Positions 34,995-46,301 of a stretch of DNA of 64,000 nt are shown here, one piece after another (the stretch's first letter is position 1; each line of letters opens with the position of its first letter). The DNA comes from Leptobrachium leishanense (Eukaryota; Chordata; Amphibia; Anura; Megophryidae). Position numbers and translations under genes: made by a program. Below the pieces are notes generated by a model, which did no database searches, was not told the DNA's origin, and worked only from the letters and a program-made list of their open reading frames with translations. Location of the stretch: contig CM019063.1 in NCBI GenBank assembly GCA_009667805.1, positions 188,797,661 to 188,861,660 of the forward strand. Direction: 5' to 3'.

Positions 34995-35200
34995 TTATTT
35001 TTTTGTGAGAAAGTATTTTACCAGGAAGGATACATTGAGATTTCTCTAGTTTTCAAGTATGTCCTGGGTGGTGAGTATGTACCGTTAGGTGTCTTGCCCA
35101 AGGACACTTACTGGAGAGGTGCTCTTGCCGGGATTCAAACCTGTGTCTCCACCTTCTCCACGGTTAAAGAGCAGTGATGTTACTTCTACTACACTCAGCC
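34995..35200 (-). mobile_element. Complete tRNA-derived SINE
   Basis: The minus strand starts GGCTGAGTGTAGTAGAAG (A-box-like). It carries the B-box-like GGTTTGAATCCC (35130-35141), a middle part with GTGTCCTTGGGCAAGACACC, and the 3' part ACTTGAAAACTAGAGAAATC … CCTTCCTGG. It ends in an A/T-rich tail. At about 206 bp it is the reference copy for the fragments listed elsewhere. It lies within the Tc1 remnant. Confidence 0.85.
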
Positions 35201-35299
35201 GATGCACTTCACCACATCTAAATGCCTAAATGCATTGAGTTGCTGCCATGTGATTGGCTGACTAGCAATTTGTGTTAACAAGCAATTGAACAGGTGTAC

Positions 35300-35766
35300 T
35301 TAACCTCTTCACTACCGATATTGAGATATCTCGGGCTTCAAAGGCACCATCTGGTGCTCCAATATCGAGATATCTCGATATGCTGATCTGCAGCCCAACA
35401 GCAAATGAAACTCATTTGCTGCAAGCAAATTTTGTTTGCTTTTGGGCTACAAAAGGTGCCCCCAAAGTTTTAGCCCTGTGGGCTTAATGCCCAAAGAGCT
35501 AAAACTGTAAAACCAGCTGATAAAAGCCCTGAAATATCAGGCTTTCAGAAGCAGTCAGCAGCCAATGCAGGGAGAAAAAAAAAATAAACCTGCTGTTTAA
35601 ACCTCTGTAACTGATTTTGGCAGTAGATGGTGCCATCTACTGGCCAAATAGGTTATTTACAGTAATAGCTACGAATTACTATATAATTAATTAAAATGTA
35701 TTTTTTAAAAAAACACTGGTTCCTGACAATGTTTTTGGGAAAATCACTTGGTAGCGAAGGGGTTAA
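35300..35766 (+). mobile_element. TTAA MITE (piggyBac-like), complete
   Basis: TTAA at 35300-35303 and 35763-35766 flanks 459 bp whose ends are CCTCTTCACTACCGATAT and, inverted, CCCCTTCGCTACCAAGTG. It sits exactly at a TTAA within the Tc1 terminal sequence GTACTTAATAAAGTGGCC, which resumes after it, so the target duplication is visible. It has no protein. A truncated copy lies at 24279. Confidence 0.88.
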
Positions 35767-35792
35767 TAAAGTGGCCTGGCCAGTGAGGGTAC

Positions 35793-36153
35793 AAAATTTT
35801 TGATATCCCCACAGAAGATCATGGAGATGCAAAATGACTCAAAAAGTGTTGACGTGAAGAGTTGAAAATCTCAAAGGAGCAAAAACGGACCATCGTGCAA
35901 CATGCTCTATGAAATTCATTGTGGTTTCACTGTGAAACAGTGCTTTGAAGATCTTAAAGCCGTTCTTGGTGATGAAGTCCCAAGTCTCCAGAAGGTCCAC
36001 AAGTGTTTTAGTCGATTCAATTCTGCTCATTTTGATATTTGTGATGAACAAAGAGAGAGATGCCGTGCTTTGTGCAGGTCCCTGGTGCATCCCCCTGGAA
36101 CTTGGAATAGGCTTAAAAAGTATGTGTCACAACCCAAACTGATGGGTGCATAA
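35793..36153 (+). pseudogene. Mariner-like transposase N-terminal remnant
   Basis: The translated frame contains EIHCGFTVKQCFEDLKAVLG followed by DEVPSLQKVHKCFSRF and FDICDEQRE. This resembles the helix-turn-helix region and the 'FDIEDEPRSGRP' linker of mariner transposases. No catalytic domain follows. The assignment rests on motif memory only. Confidence 0.5.
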
Positions 36154-36952
36154 GAAACACAAAAAGACCCGTGCTTACACTGTTTCGGCTGTGACCTGAA
36201 CCTTGGCCTTCTTCTTGCCCCTTGTTCTACTCCAGGTTTTATGCCACCTCACCGGTGAGGAGCTACAAGTGTGGCCTGACTATGATGAATTGCTTCTTAA
36301 GGTGTTGACGCTCAGTACCATTGCACACTTGTTATGGTGTGCCCTGAGTTCGGTGTATCCCGGTGTGTTCTCAGCTTTACTATATCGCCTTGCTGTGCAC
36401 TATGTCTTGAAGTTTGCCTTATCCAGGGTGTCTTATCCAATCCGGTAACCCTTTTATTTAATGAATCACCTGATTTCAACCGCAACCTGCCTGCTTTGAC
36501 ATCTGTCCTTTGTATCCAGGGCTCTTACCCGCTTAACTCTGCACATACCCTGATAGTATTTATCCTAAAGGTGCCATGCATAGTTGCCTCAATGATTTTT
36601 AACCTGAGGTAAGATAGACCTATACAGTGAATAAAGAGAGTGTGCACTGCTCGGAGCTTAGGTTGCTGTGCTGCTTGGAATGTCCTGAAATTGTAAGGAA
36701 ATTCTATTGATCTAACAGTGTTGGGTAATTTTTCTTCACTAATGTATATTTAATCAATAACATGTTTTAAATGGACACTGTAAGCACCTTAACTATCATT
36801 GCTTAATTTAGTGTTTATGGTGCTTGGAGACCCTCTGGTTTCTGTCAAGCTTTTTCATTGAGTTTTGCAAAAGCTATCCCATGTACGTTGTGCTGTCAAA
36901 AAGAGAAAATTTCACCCTCCCTATTGTTCATCCAAAGCTGTAAATAGAAGAA
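36154..36952. other. Low-copy sequence
   Basis: Two overlapping plus-strand frames of 81 and 92 codons (36203-36612) show no recognised domain. An old repeat is possible. Confidence 0.3.
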
Positions 36953-37530
36953 AAGTGTTATTATTATAATAATCATAATTCTTTATTTGTAAAGCACCAG
37001 CATATTCCACAGCACTGTACAATTTGCACAATGTAGACAGGGTTTACAGTACGTTAAACAACATTTGATAAACAAGTACAGGAGGAAATGAGGGCCCTAT
37101 TCCTGTGGGAATTTACAGTCTAGAAGGGTTGGAAACAGGAGGAGAGGACTGCAAGGTGAATGTGATGGACTGGTGAGAGTGATGGTCAGTGAGTTGGGTG
37201 GCTGGCTTGCCTGAATAGGAATGTCTTAAGGGAGTGTTTGAAGGAAGGGAAACTAGGGGAAAGTCTGACAGTACGAGGGAGAGCGTTCCATAGGATGGGG
37301 GCTGCGTGTGAGAAATCTTGCAGTCTATCATGGGAAGAGGTGATGCGGGGAGAAGCTTGGCGCAGGTCACTGTTTGATCTTAGGGATTGGGCTGGGGTGT
37401 ATTTGGTGATTAGTGAGGACAGGTAGTGGGGAGCTGAGTTAGTGAGAGCTTTGTAGGTCAGGGTAAGAATTTTGAATTTAATTCTAAGTGGATGGGGAGC
37501 CAGCCGAGGCTTAGTGCAAACTGATAGCCT
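36953..37530 (-). mobile_element. L2-like LINE 3' end
   Basis: The minus strand encodes the same C-terminal RT tail as 39409-39672 in broken frames. It ends in GCTTTACAAATAAAGAATTA and an (AAT)n run at 36953-36975. It is 5'-truncated, as usual for LINE insertions. Confidence 0.75.
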
Positions 37531-38355
37531 ATGTAAATTGCATCTTTTGTGATAAATGGAACAGCTTGCACGGTGAATAAATAAAGAATTAACAAAAAAT
37601 TAACACTGGCGTTTCATTGTATATTTTAAGCCTATATAGAGCCATATTCTCTTGGCTTGCTAACCGGTTTTCTGGTCCTGGAAGCCCTGTCTGTAGTTAT
37701 AATGGAGGCTGTGTATTCAGAGTTCTGTAAAATATAGAGATGTATAAAAGATTATATTTACATTTTTTATTTCTTTTAATACATCTTATACATTATGATA
37801 TACTTTTTGCATGTAGAATATAAACCTATTATTCCTCGAGATGGAATTTTAACTGACGACAATGTGAACTGGGAACTTAAAGGATAGTGGGAGGGTTTAA
37901 AAACTGTAACTTATTAACTTTACATTATAGAAATAATACATTACCACTGTAGAAAGACCTGAGCTATCTCTTTATTAAATGTCATCTAGGTTAGTACAGC
38001 GTCACTGGGAATATTACCAACTTTTACAGCCTCTGTTTTCATATTGCAGTACTTTCTCCTTTTTTTATTCCGTATTTATTTTCATGTTGGCGAACGTGTG
38101 CTCCTAAAATGAAAATACCTTTTCAGTTATGCAGGAGCCGGATTAATGGGTTCCCTGACCTGCTCCAGCTAAATATTCATGAATCAGGGCAATTCAAAGA
38201 GAGTGCCTGACCTCTAGTTTGAAGAGAGAAATTGAGAGGGAAAAGATAAGAAGGAGACGAGGGGAAGCCAAATCCAGATATATCCATCAAATGCAAATAC
38301 TACCAACATATGTAGAAGTTTTATATATTTGCATGCATATTTACTTGTCTTTAAT
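37531..38355. other. AT-rich low-copy sequence
   Basis: No gene or recognised repeat seen. Confidence 0.35.
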
Positions 38356-38477
38356 CCAGTAAGTGTCCTTGGCAAGACACCTAACGGTACATACTCGCCA
38401 CCCAAGACATACTTGAAAACGAGAGAAATCTCAATGTATCCTTCCTGGTAAAATCCTTTCTCAAAAAATAAATAAAA
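38356..38477 (+). mobile_element. SINE, 5'-truncated
   Basis: CAGTAAGTGTCCTTGGCAAG followed by ACACCTAACGGTACATACTC and the standard 3' end with an AAATAAATAAA tail. Confidence 0.88.
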
Positions 38478-38639
38478 AATTGGAGCATAATACAGCACAT
38501 TTTACTTATTCCATATAGTTATGACATAACTCTGCCGGATATCCTTATTTCTAATTTTGACTCTAGGTGAAAAAGCAATTATATATGTTAAATGATTACT
38601 ACAGAATATAATTATTTGATTGCACACATTTTAACTAAA

Positions 38640-39397
38640 GCGGTTATTCAAAGAAATTTCGGTGCTCTTTCGTTCGGTGCACTTTGGCGAGCTCAATTCA
38701 CTGACCTTGCGGTGAATTCAGCATTAAAGTGAAATGAATGGATCTGCCAAAAGCCGCTGAAAAAACACCAAACGCAGCCGACGATCCGCCGAATGCCTCT
38801 GATCAGCAGTCGAACACCGCCGAAAAATCAGATCAGCCACTGAACAGGGGTAAATAAAAAACAAACAAAAACCCCGAATTTTAAAATGGTTTTTAAACAA
38901 AAGTAATGCATGAAATGCATGGAAATAATAGATATGGTCCTATGAATAACAATAAAAAGGTCTGTGACAGAATAAAAAGAAGCGCCATTTAAAAACAAAT
39001 CACAATCAAAACTTTTGCTGAAAAAAAATCCAGAAAAATTCCTAAAAAATTAATTAATAAAAAGACTTTTTGCTGCAAATGAAAAGAATAAATGGTTGAA
39101 TAAAAAAATAATTGGGATTTTTTCTTATTAAAACCCATAGGATTCGCCTGTTTAAACCTGTTGAATGAAAGCACAGAAAATCTTTTTTGTTGCTGTTCGG
39201 TGTTCTCTGAATAGATTAACCATTACTTCTCTATGGGGAATTTCACTGCTGCCGAATTGCACCGTATTTCACTGGCAATTCGCCAATATTTGAATTGCTA
39301 GCTTTCTGGATAGCTGAATTGCCACAATTGCACCGTACGGGAAAATACAACGTTTGGTGCAATTTGGTGGCAAATTCGTCTGTCTTTGAATAACCCC
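38640..39397 (+). mobile_element. CAGGGTTAT-family element
   Basis: Starts GGTTATTCAAAGAAATTTCG and ends TCTTTGAATAACC. It shares TTGCGGTGAATTCAGCATT, a GATAATAAAAAGGTCTGT-type segment and CCCATAGGATTCGCCTG with the copies at 46302, 48396 and 63341. About 758 bp, non-coding. Confidence 0.8.
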
Positions 39398-39404
39398 TTT
39401 ATTG

Positions 39405-39890
39405 TGTTATGTGTATAAAGACAGCTCCCCACTACCTGTCCTCGCTAATCACCAAATACACCCCAGCCTGCTCCCTAAGGTCAAACAGCGACCTGCGCCT
39501 AGCTTCTCCCCGCATCACCTCTTACCATGATAGACTGCAGGACTTCACACGCGCAGCCCCCATTCTCTGGAACGCTATCCCTCGTACTGTCAGACTTTCC
39601 CCTAATTTCTCTTCCTTCAAACGCTCCCTTAAAACGTTCCTATTTAGGGAAGCCTACCACCCAACTCACTGACGCAACCATCAATCACTCTCACCTTACA
39701 GTCCTCTCCTCCTGTTTCCAACCCCAACCCTCCCAGATTGTGAGTTCCTACGGGAATAGGGCCTCATCCCCTCTTGTACTGTTTGTCAAATGTTGTTCAA
39801 TGTATTGTAACCCGTCTATACTGTGCCTATTGTACAGCGCTGCGGAATATGCTGGCGCTTTATAAATAAAGAATAATAATAATAAAGACT
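39405..39890 (+). mobile_element. L2-like LINE 3' end
   Basis: A coding tail (39409-39672) is followed by a 3' untranslated region ending GGCGCTTTATAAATAAAGAA then TAATAATAATAA. The inverted relative lies at 36953-37530, 2.4 kb away. Confidence 0.8.
39409..39672 (+). pseudogene. C-terminal end of L2/CR1-type reverse transcriptase
   Basis: The translation contains ACSLRSNSDLRLASPR, FTRAAPILWNAIPRTVR and FKRSLKTFLFREAY. This is the conserved C-terminal tail of L2- and CR1-like LINE ORF2 proteins (AAPxLWNxLP … FKxxLKTxLF). It is open to its stop but lacks endonuclease and RT domains, so it is a truncated, dead copy. Confidence 0.8.
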
Positions 39891-42800
39891 ATAAAGCCAT
39901 CACATTGAATATGGAAAAACAATATATTTCTTGCATACAATTTGTCCAAGGACAACAATGTCTTTAATGTGTGATTGCATAAAATATTTAGGAAAATGTA
40001 TTCAATATTTATTGAGCTGTTCGATGGATGATAATATAGTAGAAATTATACAGTAGCTTCTAATTTGAAATGTTTCTCATTGCATCACACTATCTAGTAG
40101 GAAAGGACACAAATAACATTTAGTAAACAAGACTGTATAGAATATTGAAATACAAAAAAAAAATGTTAATGGGCATTAATATGAGATTTCCTTCCATACC
40201 TGGAAATGCAGAGCCTCAAATCATCAACATGAAAAATATTTGTGTCTGTAATATCACATATATTTGTTACAGTAGAGTCCGAAATGGTGATAAACCTAGG
40301 ATTACTCAGGAGGCAAAGCAAATCTTGTTACACAGAAATAAACCTAGTGTATTTTAACTAATGAAGGCTGATGGCATCTTAGGAAATGTGAGTTTGCATA
40401 TCCAGGAGTGTATTTGAATCTAAATAGCATTTAGCACTGACATTCCATATATGAGGCCCCTGTTTGGCTAAGGCCTTAGGTGACTGCCTATTTTGTCAAA
40501 TTATAGTGCTGCCTCTGTTTACTTTACACAATATATACTTGCAGACTGGAATAACATGTCTGTTTTTAGGAAATATTAGAGAGTTAAGTTCTATCACATG
40601 AGCTTGAGTTATTTGAACAAGAGGTCATCATACTGGTGTATTTAATGGAATGGAATAGTAGACTTCATCTCCCTGCACCTGAGTAGAGGAATATCTGAAC
40701 CTTGTCTGTAATATCATCTATATCCGCAACACCCTGATTGTAAATGGGTTTGGAGAGTATAAAAGTATAAAAACACTTTATTTATAATTTTCTATGATAC
40801 TTTACATTGTTATGAGGAAAAAACAAACTAACCTTGTTTTCTGTGATCCGAATTAAACATTTTTTACATTTATTCTTACGAAGTCCTTTGTATTTAATTT
40901 AAAACAAATCAAATTTTCCTTACTCGGATACTTGCCAATAGGTCTTTTTTTTTTTTCCAAAGGACCTGAATTATATGCATGACATTAGTTTTGCTATTTA
41001 TTACATGTAATATAATCTGAACTGAGAGAAATTATTGAAAAACTCTCAGTTGTATGTCCAAAGCATCCTGTGTGCACGGGGAAAGCTGCAATAACCAGTT
41101 TATTGTGAGCCGTAAACTGGGACCTGAAAAATTATGTGCTTGTTATTAGCAAATGAGGCAATTTGATTCCCGTTCAAGGAGACTGAGAAATACTGATCAT
41201 ACTTTTACAGTATTTTGTCTGATATTTCAAAATGAAGACAGACTCTAGCAATTAGAACTAAAGTTGTATGGCAAAGCTTAATTATCCCGCAATCATAAAA
41301 TGTTATTTCATGCAATGCAGCCTTTCTACTTGAGAAATACTCTCTATTTGGTGATATTTAGGAAAAATAGACAACTCCAGGAATGTTTGCAATACTCCGC
41401 ACTTCCCTATTAACCCTTTAATGTCAGTTAATTTTGCTTTTCCTTTGGTGATTGTATTCATCGTTGAACAAGCACTATCTTCTATACATCGATAGCAGAA
41501 AAACAAGCCAAGTTAGCACAGGTAAAAATTCAAGGTATGACCAATCCACCCATGACTGTCAGACTTGGCCCTAGCACGGACATGAAAAAGCACAGAGCAT
41601 ACCTGTTACCTGAGCTTAAATCTGGCAGGGTTGAAAAAGTAAAAAATGCACGTATGTAAAGCCTAGCTGACAGGAAGGTAAGAGGAGACCTGTCCTTTAG
41701 AGATGGCCGGATTAACCGAATCACAGGCAAAAGATACGAAGCTGAAGTCAACTGTTCCAGAAATCAATGAGAGTCGGGTCAGGAGTATAGAGAGCAGAGT
41801 AATGAGGAGGAACGCCAAGTCAAATTCAGGAGAAATAATCACAAATACATATGCTATTGGGTACAGAAACCCCAATAGGGGAAGGTATGGACACCGAGGA
41901 GAATTTTATATATGAGTTGTGTGACCGTTACTGGTCGGCGTTATTGTCATGCACCAGAAAATGCAAGTACGGAATCATCGCATGATTTTCTAGTGATGTA
42001 TCATTTAAACAACGCACATAAACAGCGTCCTGCATCAAAATCAGCAGGTGATGCTTCGTTAATCTGAGTTTGTGAGGATGCCGGTGGAGAACGGATGGCA
42101 ACCTCATTCCTAGAGTGCCCAGTGGAAGCCAAGTGCAGCCGCTGAGGTGGGCTTGCAGGGACATGGGTACCGTGACATTGATGAAAGGGAAAAGGACAAG
42201 TGCTAATTATGGATTGATTTCTATGCTGAAAGGACATTTATACATTGACGATATCAGTTGATGGGAAGCATGAACAGCTAGGAGGACTTTTTCCACTGAT
42301 GTTTTATAATATACATCAAATGTAATTTATCTACTTTTGCATTATTGAAACATTTCCCTCTTAAAATGCATACGCCAATGGACACTCATCCATTGAGACA
42401 ATTTTTGACAACCTACCTTTCAAAAAATATATATTTTTTTAAAATGCCCAGTTGGAGGGAAAAAATACAGTCGCTATTTCTAACTAGTTGGTAATCAAGT
42501 GACACACCAGTAGCAACTGAGCATATCAAAATCTGTATGATGTTTCTGGGAACCTGGCCTGTCTGAGGAGACTTTAGTCATGCTCAGTCAACCCCATTAA
42601 GACATTCCTGAAGTCAATCATGGCTTGGCATCTGGTTGAGCCTGGTGTGCCCTCCTTAAGACTTCCCCAGCTGTAACTGGTGTAAACAGTAGCTAATTGC
42701 TTTGTGTTAAGTAAGGCAAAATAAGCCTGTAATGTCCTACAAAATAAAGATGCCTGGTGTAACTGTATTGTATGTTAAAATTGTATGTTAAAATTGAATT

Positions 42801-43058
42801 CATATATATTTCTAATTTTCATAATTTGTTGGAATCGCGTGGGATATTGAGGTTCCTCACAAATACCAACAAAGTAAAATGAATATTATAAATATATTTT
42901 GTTATATTTGCATTTTATCCACTCCTTATCTCCTAGATACTTAAACATTATTTCAAGTTTACATCTTAAAGAAAATGACATTGTAATTATTACTATCATC
43001 ACTTATATTGTGTCAATAGTTTCCACCTCACTGTACTGAATGTGTTATCTGAAGAATA
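39891..43058. other. Low-copy sequence, the longest repeat-poor stretch of this half
   Basis: No microsatellite array, TIR or coding similarity was recognised over 3.1 kb. Short frames around 41530-42240 lie on both strands and look like chance. The interval 42985-43045 weakly resembles the L2-like 3' end on the minus strand. Confidence 0.4.
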
Positions 43059-43206
43059 ATAGAATTCATTTTTTTTTTTTATAATTCTTTATTTTCCATT
43101 TTTCAAAGACAAAAAGGGCATCTTATCACAAAACCACAATTTTAGAGATTGCTACTGGTTAGCCCTGAGGAGCCCCTGCCAAAGGACCGCATAGAATTCA
43201 TTTTTT
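43059..43206 (-). mobile_element. Short polyadenylated retro-insertion with 16-bp target duplication
   Basis: ATAGAATTCATTTTTT occurs at 43059-43074 and again at 43191-43206. On the minus strand the insert between them ends with AATAAAGAATTAT then a run of A. It therefore has a polyadenylation signal, a poly(A) tail and a target duplication, as left by LINE machinery. The roughly 115-bp body is unidentified: it may be a truncated LINE 3' UTR or a processed transcript. Confidence 0.8.
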
Positions 43207-43808
43207 AAACAATGGAATTTCCTAAATTTGCCTTTTTGATAAGCTTTCTCAGAAAATACACATACAGATACCTTTCTAAAATTCCATGTGTATCACTGAT
43301 GTTTAACTATGACTCTTAGCAAGCTAAAGGAGTAGACAATGCTACATAAGGTACACTAGGGTGAGACAAAGTTTCTTATCTCAAAAGTTATCACTGCATT
43401 CATCATTATCCTCAGCCTCCTGTCTCAATCGAATTGTGGGGTGGACCTTTGATTCTCACTCATTTTTATTGTAAGGTGATAAAGGGAACCGAAGCATCTT
43501 GATGTTTATGTTTAACACCTCTTGTAATTACCAGGGCCATTTCAACCAGATAAGGATGATTTAACTGCACTATATCTTAGATCTATATTGACTGATTTTC
43601 CACTCCAGTCAGCTTGTGGTTTTAGAACAATGCCAGAATATAAAAAAGCATATTATTCCTCACATGTTGTCATAACATTCCAATTGTAATATCACTTTCT
43701 AGTCAGTGTACCTAAGACTCAAACTCAATGTTTGTCACTCTAAATCACATAGAATGGTGTTTTGTCGCTTTCTAAATAAAAATAATTTAAACAAAGCTGT
43801 TAAATATT
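43207..43808. other. AT-rich spacer
   Basis: No gene or recognised repeat seen. Confidence 0.35.
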
Positions 43809-45248
43809 AGGGACGATATTACATTCATAACGTTAGCGCTCAGCTATGTGAGCGTTAACATTAGGTTAAGTGGCCATAACGCGGGCCCCCCATATTACAA
43901 TTCTTGACACTAACGGGTTAAAAAAACCTGTTAGCGCACTAAGAATTGTGCTTTTCATTGTGAGGTTTCCGTACTGTCATGCGGACTTTGCGTGGGTTGC
44001 ATGTGTGTGCCCAGATTGCAGTGAGCGGCAATGAATTATGCAGGTTGAGGGGTCAAAACAAAAATATTTATTACTAAATACACAAAACAGCGGAAATAAA
44101 TGAATTGCTTCGCTGAGCAGAAAATGGAGGAAAAATACTGAACTGTAATAATAAAGTCCAGAGCAAGGTATCAGATATAGGACAAGGCAATTTCGTGGTC
44201 GGGGTAGCAAGCAGAAGTTGAGGAATACAGAAAGCAGATTGATCAAAGTCCATAGCCATGGGTCATACACGTTGAATCCAAATAAGGGGTTACTTGCAAC
44301 AAATGATGAGGGTTACCGGTATATCAGAGGTAGGAAGGTTCACAGGAGGGTTCCAGATGGGTAATCGAGAGGGAAATCAGATGGATGGTCCAGAGGGTAT
44401 AACCGGTATTCCAGAGGGTATTCAGAAGCTATGGTCAGCACAAGGAGTTTCCAATAGCAGGTCAGCAAGGCACAAAGTCCAGACTTCAACGAGGAAGTGA
44501 AGTTCAAGGGGAGTGACCTCCTTAAATACAGGGAAACTGGGCAGGATGATCTGCAGGTGATGGTCTGATTTGAATACAAGAAATCAAAGTCCAGAACTGA
44601 GCGTGGGAAAAAAAAAAGAAAAACCAAAACAAAGTCCCGGCATCTGCATAAGTAATGCAGGACACGGCAAAAAGAGCAACAAAAGGAGGCGTCAGAGGAT
44701 CAGGGGGTCCAGACCGTGACAGCGCCCAGGTGGATCATGACACGTACTTTGGGTTCCTTATGCGTAACACGGGGAGTGCAAAGAGTTAAGTAGCATTATG
44801 ATTACAAAGTCCTAATGCTAATGCTAATTACGCCTCACTGTGGTTAACTCAAAAGTCAACCACAGCTTGGAGCTGATGTTAACTATCACCAGCTACAAAC
44901 CCCCCAAAAATTAGATACTCACCTCTATTCCCATGGCTAGAACGGCAGCTCACTCCGCCTCATCTTGCTGCTGGGACCAGATTGAGACTGGGGAAAAAGT
45001 CTCCAGTCTCCCTCTGCAATCACTCTGCGACTCAGCAGTGGGAGCCTCAATGGAGTCCTATGGACTCCAGGGGGATGCTTGGGGTGGCGCATTAGCACTG
45101 CCTCGAGTATTCTCTGGCTTAGCGCTGTATTACAGGGCAGGTTTCAGAATCAGCACCTGGACATAATATGGAGCTACAACGGGAACGTTACCGAGAAACC
45201 TGCACATGTCCCCATTTTAGCGCCATATACAGTATGTAATACTGTCCT
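43809..45248. mobile_element. TIR element split by a solo LTR
   Basis: The left end AGGGACGATATTACATTC and the right end (reverse complement AGGACAGTATTACATACTG) are similar inverted termini. Both are followed inward by a TAGCGC-type word. The element was about 670 bp before the solo LTR entered. A related right end lies at 26310-26343. The target duplication is unclear. Confidence 0.55.
43970..44747. mobile_element. Solo LTR with 5-bp target duplication
   Basis: A 768-bp unit (43975-44742) begins TGTCATG and ends CATGACA, the classical TG…CA LTR ends with a 7-bp inverted terminus. It is flanked on both sides by CGTAC (43970-43974 and 44743-44747). No internal retroelement genes are present, so it is best read as the product of LTR-LTR recombination. 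Orientation is uncertain; AATAAA-like words occur on both strands. Confidence 0.85.
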
Positions 45249-45284
45249 GTGTTTGCCAGAATTTTTAAATTGTATTTGTTTTCA

Positions 45285-45740
45285 CTGGTGAGACCTCACT
45301 TGGAGTACTGTGTGCAGTACTGGAGACCGTATCTCCAGAAGGATATAGACATCTTAGAGAGAGTTCAGAGAAGGGCTACTAAAATGGTGTACGGCTTGAA
45401 GGAGAAAAGTTACCAGGAAAGGCTTAATGATCTTAACATGTACAGCTTGGAAAAAAGACGAGACAGAGGAGATATGATAGAAACATTTAAATACGTAAAG
45501 GGAATCCACAAGGTAGAGGAAGGGAGTATATTTAAAAAGAAAACAAAGTAGCAAAACAAGAGGACATAGTCTTAGATTAGAGGGGCAAAGGTTTAAAAGT
45601 AACATCAGGAAGCATTATTTTACTGAGAGGGTGGTGGATACATGGAACAGCCTTCAAGTTGAAGTGGTAGAGGCCAAAACAGTAATTGAATTTAAGCAGG
45701 CATGGGATAGGCATAAGGCTATCCTAAACAAAAGATAAAT
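45285..45740 (+). pseudogene. CR1 reverse transcriptase C-terminal remnant
   Basis: The translation contains [34 protein letters not shown] and [19 protein letters not shown], the conserved end of CR1 ORF2. A stop interrupts at 45551. In another frame the conserved FTERVVDTWN-type ending can be followed to about 45740. All catalytic domains are missing. Confidence 0.85.
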
Positions 45741-45824
45741 CCAGGTAAAGTATCCATGTAATTGGGCAGACTAGATGGGCCGAAAGGTTCTTATCTTCCG
45801 ACATTTTCTATGTTTCTATGTTTC
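45285..45824 (+). mobile_element. CR1-type LINE 3' end
   Basis: Begins abruptly in the RT C-terminal region and ends with AGATGGGCCGAAAGGTTCTT and a TCTATGTTTC tandem tail, the characteristic CR1 3' end. Comparison with 46572-46637 fixes the insertion limits to about 45285 and 45824. No target duplication is visible, as usual for CR1. Confidence 0.88.
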
Positions 45825-46301
45825 TAGTTACGAATTATCTATTGTGTAATCTTATATGTGATCTTATGGTTGGCAACCTTGTAAACACATATGGTGGTTG
45901 ATTTTTCTGACCTTGGTATCACCTTTTGTATCTTGAACATCCACCATCATTACGTCACCATTCCACCCAGCTCCAAGGATGTACACAGGGGGCTTACCTC
46001 TTCATCAGGTCTGGTACTTTTATGTGGACATGTCCACAAGTCACTTTTATTGGATCCTTAAAGAAGGACATGTGTAAAAAGTATCTCTTGATTTTGCTAA
46101 TGGTCCTGCACCAGTATTGCACAGCTGTTTGATCTTTCCATCGGGACAATCTTTCCATGAGTTCTTTATCATGTTGTTTTAATTTTTAGTTATAGTAATC
46201 TGTATTTTACTACTGGTTGCCAGCTTTTTGTTTTTTTTTGCTTTTTCATATATCTGTTATAGATATGAATTTCTGTGAAGTGATATACTTCAAAAGACAA
46301 T
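45825..46301. other. Spacer after CR1
   Basis: Begins with TAGTTACGAATTATCTATTG, the right flank of the CR1 target. No other feature recognised. Confidence 0.4.

Larger units (their letters stand above)
34200..35791 (-). mobile_element. Tc1-like element remnant, split by two insertions
   Basis: The minus-strand transposase remnant (34199-34976) is followed upstream by Tc1-type terminal sequence at 35201-35299 (CTGCCATGTGATTGGCTGAC, AAGCAATTGAACAGGTGTAC) and at 35767-35791 (AAGTGGCCTGGCCAGTGAGG). A SINE (34995-35200) and a TTAA MITE (35300-35766) separate these pieces. The far end (left on the plus strand) is truncated near 34200. Confidence 0.8.

Noticed and set aside
35130..35141. tRNA gene suggested by a good B box
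   Set aside because: It is the tRNA-derived head of a SINE. No cloverleaf could be completed, and the sequence continues into the SINE body.
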